From Amoebophrya sp. A120 (taxonomy: Eukaryota > Sar > Dinophyceae > Syndiniales > Amoebophryaceae): a DNA stretch of 64,000 nucleotides. This document shows, one piece after another, positions 34,255 through 45,600 of this stretch (position 1 is the first letter of the stretch; each line of letters begins with the position of its first letter). A program made the position numbers and the translations under genes. The stretch spans positions 1,924,054-1,988,053 of the forward strand of contig CAJINV010000005.1 in assembly GCA_905178155.1 (NCBI GenBank). The letters run 5' to 3'. The notes under the pieces are model-generated. The model had not been told where the DNA came from. It was given only the letters and a program-made list of their open reading frames with translations, and did not search any database.

Positions 34255-35303
34255 GGCTAGCCTATCACCACTCTACTTCGGGCAGTTTTTTTCTCACGGA
34301 AGAATTCTCGGGGGTGGTCCAGGCATTAGCAAATCTGCATTGGTCGATAGAGGGAGAACTTCTACTACGGATTTAATCTAGTACATACTGAACTCTGTAG
34401 TTTTTACATCATTTTACCACAACGGTTACTTATCAGCCATATGCCTATCTTCAAGATGGAATAGAATCGCGACATATCACATACCTATTGAGGGAAAAAC
34501 TGCCTCAGCCCCGAACCTGTACAAAAGTCGTCGACAACACATAAGCAATTACTCCCAGTGACCACGTGAAGATGCGTCAGAAGCAAGAGAAGACATACAC
34601 ACAACATACAGACGCCAAATTTCTTGCAGCATGTCGCGCACGCGCTGCGTGCCAAAAAACCGCATCAAGGAACCTCCGCAATACACGTTGAGACTGAGAC
34701 ATCTTTTTCTCACGATAACCCAGGGAGTTCCAGTACTTGAACCATTCCGCCACCGAGTCCACGGACAACCGTCTGACCACACGAAATGCAAATATCGAAG
34801 TTTCGATAGCTTAAGTAAGCTGCACCTGATTTAGATTTACAAATATGCATGGCTGTGTGTTTAGAGTGAAACTTTGACTTTAATAGGTGGTGCCCACAGT
34901 TTGAAAACATCAAATTCAAAACTGGCTCTACAACTTTTGGCATCAATTACAGACACATGATTGCCGGTTTTGTTCATTATCAGTAAAAGGCATTTTGGAT
35001 TTGTCTCTTGTTTTGCTTTCGGTGAAAACGAAACTGCATGGAAGGAAAAATATTTTTGTTGTGCACTTCTACTATCCCAAGGGAGACGATCCGCGCTATC
35101 ACGAAACAAAAAGCTATTGCCCTTGAAACAACGTGATGTTAAAAACAATGCAGATCAACATCCAGCTCGAGATGGTAGGTTATGGTCTCCCAGATATTAT
35201 CGTGTTCCTATCATCTACTTTTGTGATATCTTCGTCCTCCTAAAGGATATGGATATCCGTCGGCCTCGGCCAGAGCAGAATTTCTCCCTTCGCGCTCTTG
35301 CTT
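34255..35303. other. gene-poor stretch
   Basis: AT-rich, short opposing frames only; nothing recognised. Confidence 0.4.
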
Positions 35304-36201
35304 TCAAAACAATTCGGACACAACGAACAAAGCAGCTGTGGCAGGCAGACAAGACAACCTCCACTTTCTTTCTTGTGCTAGTTGTACACACGACCAATAC
35401 ATGACATCGAGCAGGAGAAAGCTCATCCTTTGACAAAAATGCACATTTTTACTGTAAGTTATCCTGAGTAAAAACGTACCCACACCAGAGTTGTAATGCA
35501 GATTTGCAAAGACAGGAAGACTTGTAATGCGCATCACCATGAGAGCCATGTCCAATCGTGTTTTGGAATTTGTGATGCTGTGAACAGGATGAGCCGATGA
35601 ATCTGTGACGCGGCTGCACTTGCTAACCTGCACTACACTGCAGAGTGCAACTTGTCATGCGTGACTCACAAAACTCCTAGGTTTGTGTTGCAAAATCCCC
35701 ATCCTGACTCTGGTGTGGGTACGTTTTTACTCAGGATACATCATGACAGGTCTCGTTTGAAACCAATGGAGGAGTGTCAGTAAGTGATATGGATTGCAAA
35801 TATGTCTGGGTCTGGAAGAGTCGGGGCTCGTCATGCACATTTTGCATGACCCGTGAGGTCTGTGATGCTGGTGCTAGCAACACAGATTTTTCGAGAGCCT
35901 TTTGATGCTAGTTACGCATGAGAAACGCCCTCTCCGCGTGCCAAGAGCCGAGTCTTCTTGCTGCTCATGCAACACAGATATTGATATTTATATTTTTAGA
36001 ATCCGCAGACAGCATTACAAGTTCCACTCTTCCAGGAGACCCAGACATATTTGCAATCCATAAGTGACATTCTGAAACGATTCCGAACCAACACTCCAAA
36101 ATGGCACGTCTCAAAAACTCTCCCGTATATTTCAGCGGGGAAGCCTCTTTTAATATTATCGCTTTTTCTGTTATACTATGCGTCGAATCGGTCATCGTCA
36201 T
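35304..36201 (-). CDS. tentative small gene with two introners
   Basis: Minus-strand segments 36068-36201, 35739-35787 and 35304-35459 sum to 339 nt (112 aa) when a family A and a family B introner are removed. The protein would start MTMTDSTHSITEKAIILKEA and end LPATAALFVVSELF. The 49-bp exon between the two elements is open in frame, and the A copy has a clean TSD, both supporting a real gene. The B copy has no TSD, which weakens the case. No family recognised. Confidence 0.4.
35460..35738. mobile_element. introner, family B (279 bp), no TSD
   Basis: 279 bp, TATCCTGAGTAAAAACGTAC...GTACGTTTTTACTCAGGATA, near-identical to 29700-29978. Flanks are TAAGT and CATCA, so no duplication is visible, in contrast to nearly all other copies. 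Confidence 0.93.
35788..36062. mobile_element. introner, family A (old form)
   Basis: 275 bp, TATGGATTGCAAATATGTCT...AGACATATTTGCAATCCATA. TSD AGTGA (35783-35787, 36063-36067). Only 49 bp from the B copy. Confidence 0.93.
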
Positions 36202-36282
36202 ACTCCTGACGTACTTTCTTATCTCAGCTTTCCTTGTTTCTAAATAGGTGGTGCACGAAATTTCGTAGAGACAAAGGCGCAA

Positions 36283-39181
36283 GAGTCAGCGAGTCGATCA
36301 ATCACAATAAGTAAACCGCGCTGAAGTTGCTGCTGATTGTGTGAATACTTTAGACACCAGCCTTTTCCGTTGTGTGTTCGTGTTGATTACTTCGGCGTTG
36401 AAAATTCAGTACGATGTCCTTCCTGAATCAAGTAAAGCAAGAGGAAAGTTTTTTCAGCCTCAGCCTCGGCCGGTCTATTGAAATTGATGTTCCAGGCTTG
36501 TAGTTTTTCTTCTTGATTTTTACCATCTTACATGTACTTCTTCCTTCCTCAAATGCGAGCGCGATGAGGAAAAATTGTCGACTATCAAATTTTTAGAAGA
36601 ACCGGCTGTCTTGCTTTCTTCGATGAGTCTTCTAGATTATTCTTATTGTAGGGACGACGAAAGACTATGAATGTGGTCTCTTCTTGTTGTACTGCAATAC
36701 GCAGTTACAGCGAGCCTGACCTACACACACGTGCGTCTCTTCGCGTAACGCATTTGCGCTTCGCGCAGGCGGGTTCTGCAAGTAAGGGTAAGCAACATGT
36801 TTGAATGCGTCTTGGCTTTCTCATTTGAAAGTGATGGCTTCTAAAAATATGCTGCGTTTCGGCAGAGAACAGAAGTTGTTCTCTATCTGTGTCCTCATTC
36901 TGCATATTTCTTCTACGGAGCCCACTTGCGGTGTCTCTGTCTGCCAATGCGGCTCTTGCCGTAATAAACAACAGACTAGACTACACCAATAAAATCATAG
37001 TCTGTGTATAGTTAGAACCAGCCGCTAGCCGCGGTCATAATGAATTCCCACACCGCTCGCCTATGCAGCTCCGCTCCGGTGGTCGGGTCCAGCCCGCGCT
37101 ACTGCTATCTCGTGGTCGTAGTCACACTTTTTCTTGCCTAATGATGACACACGAAACGACAAGAAAAAGCATGAATGAAACTTCAAAAACAGCACACGAA
37201 CACACACACCCTCGTGCGGTCTCAGGAAGAACGGTGGATGTAGGATCCTTAGTGTAGGGAAAAAAGTGACAGATTGCTTGTAATAGCAAAAAAAAGTGCA
37301 GCCGGCTTCTATCAAGTTGTAATTAAATCATGCATTGATGCATTTTCAACGATTTTCATCAGCTCCTAGCGGTAAGAGACAAGCAAACCTAGAATCTTCG
37401 AAAAACTTCTGGACTCTTTTTTCGTTGCCCTCGTGGATTATTTCTGCAGAAATTCAATGGCAAATCAGCATGCTGTCAATGTAGAGACTTTTCTCGTTCT
37501 AATGCGGAGGTACTACTTGCTGTAAAAACTAGTTTACTCGAGATTGATGAAGATACCAAGCGAACTTTTTTTACTTTACGCAAAAACAGGTGCAGTTGTA
37601 TCCATGTCGTTCCCCCTCTTTTCGAGAGATCTGACTGATGTCGTCCACGACCTGGTTGCGATGAATATTAAATACATGCATCTAAAAAATTCTTCTGCGG
37701 ATCTTCATGGTGTAATAATAATACCCTATTTTTGTTCTTTAGTTTCAATATCCTATCTGGGAATGTGTCTTGGAGGACCGAGTTGCGCCCTTGAAGATTT
37801 TACGTGCAATCGAAAGAAATGAAACAACTGAAATTCAAAAATACTGGCATGAAATAATCTTATTACATGTGCAAAACTTAAGAAACTTAGTGAAAAATAG
37901 ACGGGCTCAACTTCATCGGTCAATACCTTGTTGTGCACCAAATATCAGCAATTCCGATTTTTTTAAAACCAATATCGTCAATTTTTCCACAGCATTTTCT
38001 ATACCGCATCCATTAGTATAAAGAACTAACGCGAGCAGCAAATTTTGGAATGAAATTGAACAGCAGCTGGTAGTGTAGCAATGACGGGGCTCAATGAGTG
38101 GAAGACTCTACTTGCAAAAAAGATGAGGATCCGCGAGACGATGGCTCTTCGCTGCCCCGGCTCTTTTTGATACAAACTTTTTTTGCAAGACGGGCTTCGT
38201 CACTTTTTATGTGTAGCTAAAGGACTCTTACACCTGACACTTCAGGAGCCGATAAAAATATTCGAAAATATTTTATCTAGTAAGCTTCTTACGGAGTTTG
38301 AAAAGAGTTGTCATATATCATTTTATCACCAACTACCTTTACTCACGTATTTCCGTTTATTTGATGTTGAACCATTCTAACCTAGAATAGCATATCCAGT
38401 GGTAGTGGTCACCAGATAAAAAGGAATTTGGGGTTTTTAAGTACGAGGTTTTTTGGCTGCGTTCAAGAAGATCACGCGTGGCCAAAAAAAAATTGTCCAC
38501 TAAGACCCTCCTTGCTTCATCATCTTTGCGCTAACATAAAGAGTTCTTTTGCATGTGGTCGTATCATCCTACATACTTGTTTCCTATACCTCTGCCCGAT
38601 CGCCAAGTTGCCGCTCAGGTTGCACGCTCGTTCCACAATGGACGCCGTACAACCAGACGAGCACCCCCCGACCGGCTTATTGTAATTTTTATTTTCACGA
38701 GTTACGTGGTAGGTAGCATATCAAAAGTGTCTTCCTCTTCTCCTTGGAAAACGAAAAATTAAAATAAATTTTGTGCTCGAATCTCTATACTATCTCATAG
38801 CTTTTATTCAATTTCTTGAGTACAACTGCTTGATGCATTCTCACACGCCAGCATTTGCCACAAAGCATTAACAGCGCCGACGCTATTTGTTGAAGCTATT
38901 ACGAATCAATATCAAATCAGGGTTGTTTTGCAAGACTTCTATCTTCTAGTGTCAAAAGTTATAATTGTGTATTTTCTGCAGATTGTATTTTGGGTAAATG
39001 GATAAGAGAGAGGGACCTCTAAGTTTACATTACTTGAAACGGGTACAAAAAAATCAAGATTGGCCGACTGATTGCAGTAGCCGACGTGGAAGGGGTACGC
39101 CAGCAATTGAAAAACTTAAACATTAATTATTCAGTTGGACGAGATAACCTGCATGACGACGGAGGAGGAAGTGCTGCCACG
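36283..39181. other. long gene-poor, AT-rich stretch
   Basis: About 2.9 kb with no supported exon on either strand. Small frames (for example plus 37544-37822) show no conserved character. Confidence 0.45.
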
Positions 39182-39424
39182 TATCAAGTGCAAATATGTC
39201 TGGGTTGTAAAGCCGTACGATTTTCCATCCAATGCTGAGTGGTCCTTTTGTAGGACATAAAGGCATCACAAGTTTATAAATTTTCGGGTTTTATTGCGAA
39301 TTCCAAACATATTTCGCAGTTGCATGACAGTTCCAGCATGAATATAACCAGGCATCGCAGACGCTATGGCGCTTCAAATCTTGCACGACAAATCCACATT
39401 TAGAACGCATATTTGCAATGCATA
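39182..39424. mobile_element. introner, family A, downstream of the kinase stop codon
   Basis: ~243 bp, TATCAAGTGCAAATATGTCT...GCATATTTGCAATGCATA; the left inner TIR is damaged (TGGGTTGTAA). TSD CACG (39178-39181, 39425-39428). It lies 229 bp beyond the kinase stop, so in the 3'UTR or outside the transcript. Confidence 0.85.
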
Positions 39425-39652
39425 CACGAAGTAAACGACGACTTCGTCACGCGAGCAGCTCCGTCGGCTGATAGTATGCGATCAGCCGAAGGAGGAAAGG
39501 GAAACGTCGCCACGTTGGGAAATCGAAACGGGGCTTCTACAGCGGGACATCGGAAAATCAGCATAGTCGGGCCGGCCGGCCTTGTTTTTCAATATTTTTC
39601 GGCCACTTTTTTGACGTGCCGTTCGACAGCTGCAGTCGAGCAGCGAAAGAAG

Positions 39653-42600
39653 TTAAAAATCCTTGTCCCAATTTCCGTCCTCCTTTGCCGCCGCGATCTG
39701 TGGCGGCAAATCCGACTCGGCGGCACGAAAATTGCCCAGATCCGTGTCGTCTCTCACTTTGGGCACGTGCGGCGGGCGCATCTCAAACCGGTACAGCGCC
39801 TCCCAGTCAAACCGCGAATACCTACGGATTTCGTTCGATCTTTTTCACTTTTATTTCTTCAGCTTGTCATCATGCCCTTGCTCAAACCAATTGCTTATAT
39901 GCCTTTTGGTTTTGCTTGTTCAGAAAATCCGCATAGTATGTGTTTGTGTGTGTGAAGAGCATGCGGATCATGCGTGCTGTGGTGCCCTAGATTAGAAACT
40001 ATGAATTCATTGCCTTACGAGGAATTGGCCTTACGAGGAAGCAAGGCGGACGTACCACTTGTGCAGGCGCAGATTTCGCAAGCCCTTCATCGGAAGCGGG
40101 TTATCGAGTGGAAGCAAGTTCTGAGTGCTCAGCACAACTGCTAGGATAAATACTTACTTTCAATTGTCCATCATGCCACTCCTCACTACGTTTCTTCATG
40201 GCATCTTTCGCGACCATGATACTATCATTTGCGCAGACGTTTCGATTTACGCATGCCCACTTGCACGGCGACGACGACTACCCTATACAAGAACATACCG
40301 AAGTAGATAGAAAATGGCACTACATCCATCCCCAGCAGGACAACTACAAGCAGAGACTGTACTCAACCCGTCTACTTGCTCTCAGTTTCCATAGCTGTCG
40401 TGCGGGTGCTCCTGCAGCAGCTGCCGCACCAGGTCTACGGCGTCGGGGTCGCGGTCCTTGTAGGCCTGAAAGTTGATCTCGTGGTGTCCCTTGCAAATTT
40501 TCTGGTAGGTTTCCATCTGGTCGTTTGCCTCGAACGGCGCGTGGCCGGACAGCAGTTCGTGCACCAGGATGCCCAGCGTCCACCAGTCCACCGCCTTGGT
40601 CATGCCCATCTGCCGAACCACTTCGGGGGCGAAGTAGTCCGGCGTGCCGCAGGTCGTGTAGGTCTTGCCGTACACAATCTTGGCGAGGCCCATGTCGGTC
40701 AGCTTGCAAAAGCCGCGGGACTCCAGAAGAAGATTTTCCGGCTTCAGGTCGCGATACAACACCTGGTGAGAGAACGGGGAAATTTTCGCACGTCTTCCCA
40801 TTTGATGTCATCTTCGATTGTAGCGCAGCTTCAACGTCGATCCAGAAAACTCAACGAGGTCATAATCTCGCTTCTTTCCTTGTGCAGCAAACACGCCACT
40901 GTGCTTGACAGCTGTCAGCACTTGCACTATGTATACTCGTCATACATGTAAAAACTATGAATGAAATAACGATAAAAAAACTGATATAGTATACATTCCG
41001 CTCGTGCAAATGCTCCAGGGCAAAGACGACCGAGGCGGAGTAAAATCGAGCCTTCGAGACCGATCCGTGGAATCGGTACTTGTGGTAGACTGCGAAGAGC
41101 TCGCCACCCAACGCTGGCTTATGGGGGTGTCAGGATCGAAATCGACAAAATCGAAAAATTTGTAATGCGTAAAATGCTGCGCACGTAACGCCTGTGTTGG
41201 GAAGCAGGCAAGTGTTACCGATTGCAGGCCTGTTTAGGGGAGGGCGATGCGCTTCCAGAGTAGCACGACAGGAGCAGCCTTCTTTGTCCAAACAGCATGA
41301 CAGACTGGATTTTAGTGCTCCCGAAATTTGTCTTGCGCCACTTGGAAACTGAGGCCCCAGCTGGTATCGATTTTGTGCATCACAAATTTTTCGATTTTGG
41401 CAATTTCGATTCTGACGCTTCCATATGGCTCCAAGAGGAAGTACAGGTATTCTGCCGTGCGGAACGTGGCGTGCAACCGGATCACGAACTGGCTGTCGCA
41501 AAGCTGGTGATGTCATAGATTGCTTTTTTTTTCAACAAGAAGATTGCGAGAATAAGCATTGGAATCTATTTCATCCCTGCCAAGAACAAGGAGTGCCGAT
41601 GTCTTGTTACTATTTGCATTCCACATCGTCCTACCGCTCGTTTTGGTATAATAAATATTGCAACAGACAATTTTGTAAGTACCGAGAGAATTTCCTTTTC
41701 CCTCAAAACCCCCTTCTGCATTTTCATCTTGACCACGTAGCCCTTGCTTAACGCCTTCAGCGCGTAAGTCTTCCCGCTGTGCGCATGCTGCTCCAGTGTG
41801 ACCGCGCCGAACCCCCCGCAGCCCAATAACCCGATTCGGTTCAAGTCGTCCAACTGGATGTTGCTTTTCAAGTCATTCTTCTTGACGCAACCAACGTTTT
41901 GACGAGAGACAAACCCGATGTCGCCGACCAGGTCTAGAACCGGTGCGAGGATCTTTTTGAACTGCGCCTTTTGGAGCACTAAAACTCGTGTATCGTCCTC
42001 CTCCGCGATCACGGTGATCGTGCGCGCTTCGTCGCTATGCATTGCAAAAGTTGTATTCCGTACTACTAGTAAAGTACACTTCATCTTCAAGTTCAATTGC
42101 ATCACAAATTTTTCCAAGTTGTAGAGAAAAGGTGCAATTTGTAATGCTGATGTATGCCCTAATACTTGACGGAATTGTCACGCGAGACGGCATTTAGTTG
42201 TACGAGTACAATATCACTTTTGCACTGCATAGTCCCGGAGCAGCGCCCGCTCGCCAAACCAGTAGGGGTTTTTGCGGTCGAACGTAACGATCTGATAATC
42301 CGGCGCGTCCCCCGTGGCGCCCGTTTGTCCAGGTGTGGTCGTTTGGACAGCAGTACTAGAGGAGGAAGTACGTCCTGCAGCGTTCTGCGCTGATGAAGCC
42401 GAAGCTCCTGCAGATCCAGAGGCACGGCTGGTGGAGCTGCTGCTCCGCTGGCCGCTAGCAGCTTTATTGGTCTCCACAGCCCCATCTTCTCCTGCTGCTT
42501 GAGCCCCCGGGGATGTTGAGCTACTGGATGGATTCAAATTTGTTGCAGAAGTTGTTGATGTTGACGTTGAGCTACTAGTTGTACTAGAAGCACTGATTTG

Positions 42601-45600
42601 TTGCGGCATCGTCAAGTGCGGCCGCGCACCGTAGGTACGAATGCTGCCCTTCTTCAAGATGTAGAACAAATTTGCCGCCTCGCCCTCTTTGGTGATGTAT
42701 TGCAAGGCAACGTCCCCCCTCCCCATACTGAAAAGGTATATTTTTGGAAATTTGTGATGCTGATTTGTGGCAACAAATCATGTCTGTCTTGCAAGAAGGC
42801 AACTCCGCAGGCTCCGCCGCATTGTGCAGGCGGTTTGTCATGCTGTTCGGCCTACAGCGCGGATGTTTTTCATGCTAAGTGCCTAAGCCAAAACCTCGCT
42901 ACTCACACTTAGTATGGGCCTTCAGTGCTCTCCAGCAAGACACCTCGGATTTGTGTACGCAAATCCAGCATCACAAATTTCCTTTTCGATATGGGGTGGG
43001 GGGGTTTTTCCTTTTGATATGATGTACTCGTTCTTTTGAAACCGGACCTCCGTCACATTCTCCGCTAACCGCTGCCGTTCCTCAGAAATCAAGCCGTAAA
43101 AGGTGTCTATCTCGGAAACGATCTCCAGGTTCTCTTGCACCTGGAGGGAAATTACTTCGTACTTATCATGATTTATTGCACATAGAAATAGGCCAATTTC
43201 CTATTTCTTGTGCATGACCAAATAAAATGCGGGTAAAAATGCGTGCGGGCACTAAAGAAAATCTCGCACTCCACCTACCTTTCATCATGAAACATTTTTT
43301 ACACGATAATTACCTTCCGATTTTCTCTTCCCACCAGCTCAGCCTTGAAGGCGGACCTACTCAGCACCCACAGGATTCCCCCGTTTTTGGAAACTATGGG
43401 TGTGTCAGAGTTGAAATCGACAAAGTTGAAATAACTTGTAATGCATAAAATCGATACCAGTCGGAAACCCAATTTCCAAGCGGCGCATGACAAATTTGAC
43501 TAAAGCCGAAATCCAGTTTGTCATGCTGTTTGGGTGAGACAGACGCCTTTTGTCATGCTACTTTAGCAGCTCTATTTCTACCCCGGAACAGGCTTACAAT
43601 CTGCCTCCTGTGCCTACTCTGCAAGACAGGCATTTTCTTTGGTGCATTTTATGCATGACAAACTAGTTTCAACTTTAACGATTTCAAACCTGACGCTTCC
43701 ATAGAAACGCATTTTACGGTAGCCGCCCGTGGCTGGTGGTAGAGTAACCCCAGCTCCCCGAAGCTGGCGTATCAAATGCAAAAATGTCTGGGTCTGGAAG
43801 ATTGGAACTTGTGATGCTGTCTTTGGATTCCAAAAAAGTCTGTATTGCATGACCTTATTTACCCCTCAACCACTATACCCCCTTTACGACCACTACCTCA
43901 GGTAGGACCTCGGGGGGATGGGGTCAAGCTCTAACGGGGGTCGGACCCGAGTGAAACCGTTAGAGTGGCTGCATGTCCTGGTCGAAACCGGAATTCCAAA
44001 AGCACGGCATCGTTTCCAGCGGTAAACCAGGCAAAACACGACGAACAGACAAAGACGAGGGACTTGGGCAGAGCAAAGGGATAGCTGGGGTCTCCTGCAG
44101 CTGAAAAATAACGTCGCGATGCGACTGGACTGGGGTCTCCAGCAGTCCACCAAAAAGCCCTATTGCAATGGCCGGGATAGGGACCCCACCTAGGACTACG
44201 CACGACAGGCCACGAAGAGACGATGCCGAGGAGACACAGCGACGCTCCGCTCCGCTCGACGCGACAAAGCCGCAACCGCACCGCTCGTCGAGGATCGCTC
44301 CACCCCCGCGCCACACCCCCACGAACGACGCCAGGACGACAGAAAGACGACCGCGAGCCATAAACAACTCCCCTACGAGTAATCACCCCTCACTCGTCTA
44401 TCCAGCTGGTAAGCACCGTTCAGTACTCTGTGAGACCCGGGGCTGGCGACCCGAATTCCCGCACCGTAATCAACCCGCCATCGCCACCACCACCTCCGCG
44501 CAGTTTGGATCCGCAAAGCCCAGCCGCATAGAAAACGTCGCACCTCGCAGGAGTAGAGAGCCGCACAAACGCGCTGCCAGCGCAGCTACCACACAAAACC
44601 TGAGGTCAATCATATGGAAAGGGGTTGCCATAAGGCTACGTAAGGGTCAGAGGACAATCCGCTGCCACAACACAGACCAAAGGATTAGGAGGGGCGACAA
44701 ACTCAAACGAAGAAAAAAAGGAAATATGGGTCTGGTACTATGATCTTTTCATAAGTATTCGAGTGTGTGAGAGTGTGAGACAAACGAAAAACAATAAATA
44801 AAAAGTCCCTGATCTCCAGCGCAGCAGGGCGATCCGCTAGTGGGCGCGGCATCCTCGTGACGCGGAGATGTGCGGCAGAACTCCTTTACTATCGACAGCT
44901 CGGAGAAGGCGTCCACAAGTAGCGTCGAGTCCTCCCGATCGCCCGCTCCGCCGCAGGGCGTCGACAAGCGCCCCTAGGAACAAAGACCTACACGGAACTC
45001 CCAGACCGCCAAAAAAAAACCGACGCACTCACACCGTCTTCCACCCGGCAAGAAGAAACCCGCGAAGAGCTTCTACGTGGGGATCAAGGACCCCACAATC
45101 GAACGCCATTGGGGACGGCTGGTGAGGGCAGATGAAGGGAGTAACGAGTAAGACCGGGCGTTATGCCCGCTGGGACCATCGAAGCTTCATTGCGCACGTG
45201 CGCGCTTCGGATGGAGGGCAAGTGTGTACTCATTTTTTTTGCTTTGATTTTTCTTTTAGAGAAACAATCTACAATCTACGTGTGAGTCAAAAGGTTCATC
45301 AGCCGCACCTGATGCCTGTTACAGAGTGCCTCTACGGATCTTGGATCTCACGGGGGTTGATCTCCACGATGAGTCCGGACGAATTGATCTCACGGGGGTG
45401 CGGCCCCGTCTCTAAAGTGGGAAAATGGGCCACAAGACAAGAAGTCTTGAGCCAAAAGTCTGTATTGCATGACCAGCAAAAGGAGTCCAGTTTGTGCTAC
45501 GCGGAGAGGCCATTTCTCATGCGGAATACGCACCAGAAAGCCCTCTCAAAATCTGTGATGCTAGGCCATGCATTGCAGGCATCATAGCCCATGCGAAATA

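Noticed and set aside
39413-39955. 180-codon plus-strand ORF
   Set aside because: It overlaps the last PKG exon (ALYRFEMRPPHVPKVRDD...) on the other strand and an introner end; a shadow frame.
44168-44743. 191-codon plus-strand ORF as a retroelement ORF1 protein
   Set aside because: Arg/Pro/Thr-rich and domain-free, on the strand opposite to the spliced-leader orientation; GC-rich DNA readily gives such frames.
45340-45400. Hammerhead-ribozyme-like ATGAGTCCGGACGAA in the nested retroposon
   Set aside because: The invariant CTGATGA core is not present (reads ACGATGA) and helix II has no loop of its own; the match is partial.
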